Shown here: positions 58,947-64,000 of the stretch, piece after piece
How the letters are laid out: every line of letters starts with the position of its first letter
How positions within the stretch are numbered: the first letter of the stretch is position 1
DNA from: Bacillus sp. V2I10
Lineage (GTDB): Bacteria; Bacillota; Bacilli; Bacillales; Bacillaceae
Assembly: GCF_030817055.1 (NCBI RefSeq)
Contig: NZ_JAUSYV010000001.1
Coordinates: 4,116,001-4,180,000 of the forward strand
Reading direction: 5' to 3'
Length of the DNA stretch: 64,000 nucleotides
The notes under the pieces: generated by a model
Told to the model about the DNA's origin: nothing
Seen by the model: only the letters and a program-made list of their open reading frames with translations
Databases searched by the model: none
Program-made: the position numbers and the translations under genes

Positions 58947-59792
58947 TTAGCCTTTATAGCTGTCGCGCCATTTAAGCAGTCTTCTCTCAAAGAACCTGAC
59001 AAAAGAATCCGAAGCCTTTCCAAAAACGGCAAAAATGATAATACCAACGAAAACGACCGTCGTTTGAGAAAATTGTCTGGCATCTGTAATCAGATAGCCG
59101 ATTCCTTCACTCGAGCCCATCAGTTCCGCAGCTACCAAAGCGAGCCAGGCTGCACCGAGAGCAAGACGCAAGCCAAGCAGAATATTAGGAAGAGCTGATG
59201 GCAGCACCAAATTTTTAATTTGTTTCCACCTGCTGAATTCTAGTACCTTGGCCACTTCAAACATTTTTGTATCTACACTCCGGATCCCAAGAAAGGTATT
59301 TACATAGAGCGGAAAAAAAGCACCTTTGGCAATTAAAAGCAGCTTGGAAACTTCCCCGAACCCGAACCACAAGATAAACAGAGGAATCACAGCAAGTGTT
59401 GGAATGGTTCTCAGCATCTGCATGGTCGGATCCAATGTCTGTTCTGTTTTATTTGAAAAGCCCACTAGAAGACCGGCAAGAAGCCCGAGTGTACCTCCAA
59501 TCAGAAATCCCCCCAAAGCTCGGAATAAGCTGACCTGAAAATGATAGAGCAGATTGCCTGTTGTCAGCAGATCAATAAATGACACAAAAATGTCCGTTGG
59601 CCTCGGCAGCAAGGTTTGAGAAATGACTCCCAGATAACCTGCAAGCTCCCATATGGCAAGAAGGGCAGCGGGGAATAATAATCCCCTCATAAAAGCACCG
59701 GTTTGAGCCTTTTTCTTCTTTTGTTTTGTTAAGCTGCTTTTATTCCCCTGTTTGGAAGCTGGTGCAAAAATCCATAAAGCTTTTTGACTCAT
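58947..59792 (-). CDS. ssuC: Sulfonate ABC transporter permease SsuC
   Basis: A 281-residue permease of the SsuC/TauC family with six helices: AALLAIWELAGYLG, LLPRPTDIFVSFIDLL, FLIGGTLGLLAGLLVG, RTIPTLAVIPLFILWFGFGE and the contact loop AKVLEFSRWKQIKNLVLPSALP. GGAGG nine bases before ATG 59792 sets the start; the frame to 59861 covers the ssuB end. It forms the channel for SsuA cargo. Confidence 0.9.
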   Translation of the reverse strand: MSQKALWIFAPASKQGNKSSLTKQKKKKAQTGAFMRGLLFPAALLAIWELAGYLGVISQTLLPRPTDIFVSFIDLLTTGNLLYHFQVSLFRALGGFLIGGTLGLLAGLLVGFSNKTEQTLDPTMQMLRTIPTLAVIPLFILWFGFGEVSKLLLIAKGAFFPLYVNTFLGIRSVDTKMFEVAKVLEFSRWKQIKNLVLPSALPNILLGLRLALGAAWLALVAAELMGSSEGIGYLITDARQFSQTTVVFVGIIIFAVFGKASDSFVRFFERRLLKWRDSYKG

Positions 59793-59808
59793 CTCATTTT
59801 CACCTCCT

Positions 59809-60579
59809 CTAGATACCTGCACTGTCCAGCAGCTCAAGCTCTTCCGTTTTTTCAAACTCATTTAAAATAAGCTGGCGGTATTCCTGAAACGGGCGGCTTG
59901 TTTTTTTTCTTGGATGCGGCAAATCAATCGTAACCGTTTTTCGGATCGAACCAGGTCTTGCGTTCATAATGACGACCCTGTCCCCGAGATAGATAGCTTC
60001 ATCGATATCATGTGTCACAAAGAGCATTGTTGTCCGGTTCTTTTGCCATATATCAAGAAGCACTTCCTGCATATGGGATCTTGTAAAAGCGTCAAGCGCT
60101 CCAAACGGCTCATCGAGCAGAAGCACTTTTGGATTTCTAAGCAGGGCCCTTGCAATCGCTGCACGCTGGGCCATTCCGCCTGACAGCTCCTTAGGATAGG
60201 CTTTTTCAAACCCATCCAGCTTTACAAGCTGAATCAGTTCCTTTACTTTTTTCCACGTCTCCCTTTCATGCAGAGAGTAATTGGCTGCTATGTTTTTCTC
60301 CACCGTGTACCACGGAAAAAGTCTCGGTTCCTGAAAGATAAACCCTTTGTCAATACTCGGTCCTTTTACTTCTTCACCCTCGATCTGAACACTGCCCGAC
60401 AGATCCGTATCAAGTCCGGCAATTATTTTCAGCAGGGTGCTTTTGCCGCATCCGCTTGGACCGATAATCGTAATGAACTCACCGTCTTTAACTGAGAGCG
60501 TTATATCTTTCAGCGCATGAGTATATCCTTTTTCACTTTCAAACCGTTTGTTTAAATCATTCATTTCAAGTAAAGCCAT
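59809..60579 (-). CDS. ssuB: Sulfonate ABC transporter ATP-binding protein SsuB
   Basis: A 256-residue ATPase. Walker A GPSGCGKST, Q-loop FQEPRLFPWYTVEKN, signature LSGGMAQRAAIARALL, Walker B VLLLDEPFGALD, switch His THDID. The LSGGMAQR signature and FQEPRLFPW are typical of the nitrate/sulfonate/taurine class. Start ATG 60579 with AGGAGAAG upstream, 15 bp after ssuD. Confidence 0.92.
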   Translation of the reverse strand: MALLEMNDLNKRFESEKGYTHALKDITLSVKDGEFITIIGPSGCGKSTLLKIIAGLDTDLSGSVQIEGEEVKGPSIDKGFIFQEPRLFPWYTVEKNIAANYSLHERETWKKVKELIQLVKLDGFEKAYPKELSGGMAQRAAIARALLRNPKVLLLDEPFGALDAFTRSHMQEVLLDIWQKNRTTMLFVTHDIDEAIYLGDRVVIMNARPGSIRKTVTIDLPHPRKKTSRPFQEYRQLILNEFEKTEELELLDSAGI

Positions 60580-60594
60580 AGCCTTCTCCTTTCT

Positions 60595-61767
60595 TTACGC
60601 TTTTACTTTCAGCTTTTCTTTGACAAGCGGCAAAAGCAGCTCCCCCGTTATCTCTGCTTCCTCCAGATTAGGATATCCGGATAAAATAAAGGAGGAAATA
60701 CCGAGATCTGCATATTCCAGTATTCGGTCAGACACTTGGTCCGGAGTGCCAACAAGCAGCAGTGAGCCCCCGCCCCTGACTGCAGAAAGACCGGTCCATA
60801 AATTAGGCCCTGCAAAATAATCCTGATCAGCCGACTGTACTCTCAGCTGATTCTGTCTCTTCTGGTTCGTTGCATCTGTTCTCGTGAAGCGCTGATTGGA
60901 TTGATCAATTGCCCGCTGGTCCACTTTGCTGATAATTTCCCATGCAGCGCGGTACGCCTCCTCCTCCGTTTCCCTCACCAGAACCTGAGCTCTAAGACCA
61001 TACCGAAGCCGGCGGTTCAAGCCTTTTTCTTCATTCACCTTTTTTACCAGACTTTCTACCTCGTCCATTTGCTCCTTGATCCAATCAAGGGGTTCGGCCC
61101 ACATGAGGTATACATCAGCTGTTTCAGCAGCAGTCCGTTTTCCTGCAGGCGAGCTTCCGCCAAAATAAATAGGAGGATAAGGTTTCTGAAATGGTGCAGG
61201 CTGACTTGCGCCATTTTCAATCTCATAATAGTCTCCTTTGAAATATAGACCCTTCTCACTGCTTTTAGCATGCGCTGCTAAAAATTCATTACCTTCTGCA
61301 GCTATTTGGGTTTTCCAGAGTCCTTTTATGACCTGCAAAAATTCAAGCGTTCTGTCGTAGCGTTTGTCATGATGATGGGCCAAGGGGTCTCCTGTTGCTT
61401 TTAAGTCGTCTGGAGATCCGCCAGTTACAATGTTTATTAAAGCCCTCCCATTGGATAAAACGTCCAGAGTAGCCGCCATCCTTGCTGCAGGCACCGGCTC
61501 AATCAATCCCGGACGCATAGCTACTAATGGTTTTAGAATGCTGGTATGGGAGGCAATCATGGATCCTACAATCCAAGCATCAAGGCATGAACCTCCCGTT
61601 GGAATCAAAGCAAACGTAAAACCTGCCGTTTCTGCTTTTTGTGCAACCTCGATCATGTACTCAGCCGTTGATTCTTTCTCAGGCTTCACTCCAATGTATT
61701 TCCCGTCGCCAGTTGTAGGAATAAACCATCCAAATTCAATCTCTTTTCCTGTATCACTCAAACTCAT
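60595..61767 (-). CDS. ssuD: FMNH2-dependent alkanesulfonate monooxygenase SsuD
   Basis: A 390-residue luciferase-fold enzyme that releases sulfite from C1-C12 alkanesulfonates. Characteristic segments: FGWFIPTTGDGKYIG, TFALIPTGGSCLDAWIVGS, VAMRPGLIEPVPAARMAATL, NIVTGGSPDDLKATGD, YFGGSSPAGKRTAAE and LLVGTPDQVSDRILEYADLG. The active-site Cys (GGSCLDAW) of the E. coli enzyme has an equivalent. It comes after an internal terminator that follows yezD. Confidence 0.93.
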   Translation of the reverse strand: MSLSDTGKEIEFGWFIPTTGDGKYIGVKPEKESTAEYMIEVAQKAETAGFTFALIPTGGSCLDAWIVGSMIASHTSILKPLVAMRPGLIEPVPAARMAATLDVLSNGRALINIVTGGSPDDLKATGDPLAHHHDKRYDRTLEFLQVIKGLWKTQIAAEGNEFLAAHAKSSEKGLYFKGDYYEIENGASQPAPFQKPYPPIYFGGSSPAGKRTAAETADVYLMWAEPLDWIKEQMDEVESLVKKVNEEKGLNRRLRYGLRAQVLVRETEEEAYRAAWEIISKVDQRAIDQSNQRFTRTDATNQKRQNQLRVQSADQDYFAGPNLWTGLSAVRGGGSLLLVGTPDQVSDRILEYADLGISSFILSGYPNLEEAEITGELLLPLVKEKLKVKA

Positions 61768-61793
61768 TCATCCCTTTCCATCTTTTTTTTCAT

Positions 61794-61830
61794 TAAAAAA
61801 AGACACGTTCTACAAGTAGAATTCGTGTCT
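61794..61830 (-). terminator. Internal terminator between yezD and ssuD
   Basis: Stem AGACACG (61801-61807) with CGTGTCT (61824-61830), extended by GTTCTAC/GTAGAA; seven T follow on minus. No clear promoter lies between it and ssuD, so read-through or antitermination would be needed for ssuD. Confidence 0.82.
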
Positions 61831-61867
61831 TCTCCGGATGACCGGTCGAATGACTGTCAGGCAATTT

Positions 61868-62026
61868 TCAGCTTTTAACAGGTTTAGTCTTTGAGAATCT
61901 GCTCTTTTCCGTGCTGTCAAGCTGCGTAATTTCACCATCGTGAATGATAATGAGTACAGAGCCGTAATTGATTTTTTTCAGTGCGGTTAAAATTTGCTGA
62001 ACTTTTGACTCGTTAATATTTGCCAT
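61868..62026 (-). CDS. yezD: YezD-family (DUF2292) protein
   Basis: A 52-residue protein. QILTALKKINYGSVLIIIHD, then GEITQLDSTEKSRF, is the YezD/DUF2292 pattern, found in sulfur-assimilation loci across Bacillaceae with unknown function. ATG 62026 has GGGAGGAA upstream. It sits between ssuE and a strong terminator. Too short to be reliably called by automatic gene finders. Confidence 0.85.
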   Translation of the reverse strand: MANINESKVQQILTALKKINYGSVLIIIHDGEITQLDSTEKSRFSKTKPVKS

Positions 62027-62049
62027 CCGCTTTTCCTCCCTGTTCCTTT

Positions 62050-62604
62050 TTACTTCAATTCAGCAGAGCTTTTTAAGTTTGAAGCAATTTCTATAAACTG
62101 TTTAAATTGAACCGTTACTTTTGACTGAACCTCTTCATCTTTAATTGGGGTTCTGAGGTCAGACTTATCCACAAACTTATCTAAGACATAGACGCCTTTT
62201 AATATGGTCTGGGCACTTAAAGCGGCCAGCAGAGGTTTCAAAGAATAATCAATCGCAAGCAAATGTGCCCCGCTTCCTCCAACCATCAAAGGAAACACAG
62301 GTTTATCCTTTAATATATCCTGGGGAAGAAGATCCAGCAGGGTTTTTAAAGCCCCAGAATAAGCAGCCTTATAAACAGGAGATACGATAATGACACCGCT
62401 TGCCCCCTTTAGTTCCTGTATAAACTGCAGAATGGACGGATGATCGTAAATGCCGCGGATCAGCACCTCAGGCTCAAAATCAAGAACTGAGATTTCTTTT
62501 ATTTGAATTTCCTTCTGCTCAGCTTCCCTCTTCAAGTAGTTTGTCAGAATGGAAGATCTGGATTCTGACGACGGACTCCCCGATATGGCAACGATATAAC
62601 TCAT
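62050..62604 (-). CDS. ssuE: NADPH-dependent FMN reductase SsuE
   Basis: A 184-residue flavodoxin-fold reductase that supplies FMNH2 to SsuD and the NtaA-like enzyme. Motifs: AISGSPSSESRSS (FMN phosphate loop, residues ~6-18), VIIVSPVYKAAYSGALKTLLD (isoalloxazine contact) and FPLMVGGSGAHLLA. First gene of the ssu operon, with its own promoter and leader attenuator. ATG 62604 has AAGGGTGG upstream. Confidence 0.92.
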   Translation of the reverse strand: MSYIVAISGSPSSESRSSILTNYLKREAEQKEIQIKEISVLDFEPEVLIRGIYDHPSILQFIQELKGASGVIIVSPVYKAAYSGALKTLLDLLPQDILKDKPVFPLMVGGSGAHLLAIDYSLKPLLAALSAQTILKGVYVLDKFVDKSDLRTPIKDEEVQSKVTVQFKQFIEIASNLKSSAELK

Positions 62605-62629
62605 GTTTTACCACCCTTTCTTTGATAAG

Positions 62630-62678
62630 CATAAAGGCTCCAATTCTCGCTTAGAAGCAAGATCTGGAGCCTTCGGTT
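62630..62678 (-). terminator. Leader attenuator of ssuE (shared AACCGAA element)
   Basis: AACCGAAGGCTCC (62678-62666) begins the stem AAGGCTCC/GGAGCCTT (62673-62666 with 62641-62634), followed by TATGC. It lies in the 5' leader, 26-75 bp before the ssuE start. Confidence 0.7.
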
Positions 62679-62717
62679 TTCCGATTAGCAAATCAACTAT
62701 TTTTTTAATTGTCTGTA

Positions 62718-62746
62718 TTTTATAATACATTAATCCGATAAGTCAA
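62718..62746 (-). promoter_or_regulatory. ssuE promoter with the sulfur-block box
   Basis: On the minus strand TTGACTTATCGGATTA (62746-62731), with -35 TTGACT and a -10 such as TATAAA about 16 bp on. Same box as at 54341, 54788 and 54828. Confidence 0.65.
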
Positions 62747-62782
62747 CTAGGTTTTTATTTTTTTATAAATTTATCCAATAAA

Positions 62783-62815
62783 AAAAACATGTTATCCTTC
62801 AAAGTGAAGGATAAC
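62783..62815 (-). terminator. Terminator after the peptidoglycan-binding protein gene
   Basis: GTTATCCTTCA (62791-62801) pairs with TGAAGGATAAC (62805-62815), with a run of T on the minus strand. Confidence 0.85.
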
Positions 62816-62823
62816 ACGCTTTT

Positions 62824-63222
62824 TTAGTATCTGGCAGTTGATAAGCAATAATATGTATCCTTGCCCACAATTCCGTCAGCAGCAAGGCCTTTGTCAGCCT
62901 GAAAGTCCTTTACAGCCCGTTCTGTCTGGATTCCGAAGATCCCATCAGCAGCGCCAGGTGAATAGCCTAGGCATGCAAGCGTTCTTTGAATGCTTGCTAC
63001 ATAAGATGATTTGTTGCCTGAATAGCCATTTTTAACGATAAAGGAAGTGCTGAAATCAATAACAGTGTTGCTTAGGACTACTCCGCAAATGGATACTCCA
63101 GATTTAACATATCCTTTGTCCGAAGTATTGATTATCCATTGATACCCTTCTGTTTCTGAACGTGTACTTCCTGACCATGAACTTCTTCCATTGCATGAAT
63201 ACGCTTTTGCATCTAATGACAT
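62824..63222 (-). CDS. Peptidoglycan-binding-domain protein without signal peptide
   Basis: A 132-residue protein. Residues ~72-130 are a PG_binding_1 repeat: IQRTLACLGYSPGAADGIFG, then QTERAVKDFQADKGLAADGIVG. The first ~65 residues (SLDAKAYSCNGRSSWSGSTR, GYVKSGVSICGVVLS) have three Cys and are not recognised. No signal peptide or lipobox follows the good ribosome site (AGGGGGAA, ATG 63222). This is unusual for a wall-binding module and may point to release by lysis, a spore location or non-classical export. Monocistronic. Confidence 0.75.
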   Translation of the reverse strand: MSLDAKAYSCNGRSSWSGSTRSETEGYQWIINTSDKGYVKSGVSICGVVLSNTVIDFSTSFIVKNGYSGNKSSYVASIQRTLACLGYSPGAADGIFGIQTERAVKDFQADKGLAADGIVGKDTYYCLSTARY

Positions 63223-63376
63223 TCTCTTTTCCCCCTGAAAAATCGATCATTCAGTTCTGCTGACCCGACTGCACTTGGGTGATTCCCATATGTATGAGTC
63301 CATGTTTTTAGAACTGTACTATAGGTACGAGTCACTAGACAAAAAGTTTCACTTTTTTCAGGAAAAATGAACCAAT

Positions 63377-64000
63377 TTATTTATTTTTAATTGTTCGCTG
63401 TGTAAACAGACTTCCAGCAACATAGGCACAAAATGAAATCAGAATCGGAAGCACAACAGTGTGCATGCCAAGTGCATTTGGATGAAGCCGGTCAAGCAGA
63501 ATATATGAACCCATTCCAAAAATCATGGAAGATACGGCACCGTATTTATTCCCTTTGCTCCAATATAAACCGAAAACAACTGGCCATATAAAGACCGACT
63601 CGAGTCCTCCGAACGAAAACAAGTTCAGCCAGATCAGCAGTTCAGGCGGGCTTAGGGCAAACAGAACAACAGAAATCCCTATCACGCTTGTTACCCAGAA
63701 GCTTGTCTTTTTCACCTGATTTTCCGTTGCTTCAGGCTTAATGTAGTTCAAATAAATATCCTTCACAATCGCTGAGCTGACCAAAATCAGCAGCGAATCT
63801 ACTGTCGACATAATTGCGGCCATCGGTGCAGCAAGCACTAGTCCTGCAAGCAAAGGCGGCAATACGTTCAGCGTCAGCATCGGCATCACTTGATCTCCTA
63901 TATCTACACCAGGGAGGATCGGCCGTGCAAAAACACCAATTAAATGCATGCCTAGCATAATAAATCCGATCACAACTGTACCGATAATAATCGCTCTATG
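63377..64000 (-). CDS. panF: PanF-type sodium:solute symporter (5' part beyond the window)
   Basis: The last 208 residues of a sodium:solute symporter; the frame continues past 64000. Visible helices include IIIGTVVIGFIMLGMHLIGV, LPPLLAGLVLAAPMAAIMST, SFWVTSVIGISVVLFALSP and FIWPVVFGLYWSKGN. The AAIMSTVDSLLILVSSAIVKDIY segment is the SSS family signature, and the sequence is closest in memory to sodium/pantothenate symporter PanF. Specificity cannot be proven without the N-terminal half. Preceded downstream by a weak AAAAAGT/ACTTTTT hairpin near 63345. Confidence 0.82.
   Translation of the reverse strand, partial: HRAIIIGTVVIGFIMLGMHLIGVFARPILPGVDIGDQVMPMLTLNVLPPLLAGLVLAAPMAAIMSTVDSLLILVSSAIVKDIYLNYIKPEATENQVKKTSFWVTSVIGISVVLFALSPPELLIWLNLFSFGGLESVFIWPVVFGLYWSKGNKYGAVSSMIFGMGSYILLDRLHPNALGMHTVVLPILISFCAYVAGSLFTQRTIKNK

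Overview
The window is low-GC, densely packed chromosomal DNA from a member of the Bacillaceae (Bacillus sensu lato; the genus cannot be fixed from the sequence). The evidence is strong GGAGG ribosome sites, frequent TTG/GTG starts, and many B. subtilis-type genes: the dppABCDE-ykfABCD block, yhfE, ykgA, ykgB/pgl, yozB, yezD, FbpA and DUF3951 proteins, RsbR paralogues and an S-box riboswitch. There are no rRNA or tRNA genes, no intact mobile elements and no CRISPR array.

Layout. 1-5.7 kb: the start of a secreted protein, an M42 aminopeptidase, a GH13 maltodextrin hydrolase with its LacI-type regulator (matching operators in front of both), and a YkgA-type amidinohydrolase. 5.8-12.1 kb: an orphan soluble histidine kinase, a TetR/MFS/azoreductase module with paired operators, a 5'-truncated alpha-carbonic anhydrase, and two small unknown proteins. 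12.4-22.7 kb: the dipeptide and murein-peptide recycling operon dppABCDE-ykfABCD, extended by a cytoplasmic class A beta-lactamase-like hydrolase. Its promoter overlaps a CodY box matching 14 of 15 consensus positions.

23-33 kb: a ten-gene organic-acid/fatty-acid catabolic operon (acyl-CoA dehydrogenase, MFS importer, CoA ligase, two 3-hydroxyacyl-CoA dehydrogenases, second acyl-CoA dehydrogenase, thiolase, thioesterase, enoyl-CoA hydratase, thioesterase). It starts at a perfect sigma-54 -24/-12 promoter with three GATTCA-N4-TGAATY sites upstream. A PAS/AAA+ sigma-54 activator with a DUF3870 partner and a third acyl-CoA dehydrogenase lie at 36-39.7 kb. 33-45 kb also holds an Ada-AlkA repair fusion, a YozB/CtaM-like protein, a polar amino-acid ABC transporter, and three decayed genes (an ECF sigma factor, a YhdH/YhfP-type reductase and an RsbR paralogue).

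45-54 kb: 6-phosphogluconolactonase, a lipoprotein cyclophilin, a luciferase-like oxidoreductase, a membrane-anchored degenerate nuclease-fold protein, an RsbR/MEDS stress-signalling pair, and an ECF sigma/anti-sigma pair divergent from an ABC exporter. Both divergent units carry ECF-type promoters.

53.8-62.7 kb: an organosulfur block. It contains ssuE-yezD-ssuD-ssuB-ssuC-LLM monooxygenase-ssuA, a degenerate SsuE-like protein, a second sulfonate-type binding protein, a DUF2325 protein, and a SAM-riboswitch-controlled FbpA-like protein. Four promoters here share a TTGAC-WNATMGGAWTA box, and three of the leaders share an AACCGAARGCYC element that runs into a terminator hairpin. This points to one sulfur-responsive regulon with transcription attenuation. 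The window ends with a peptidoglycan-binding-domain protein and the 3' part of a PanF-type sodium:solute symporter.
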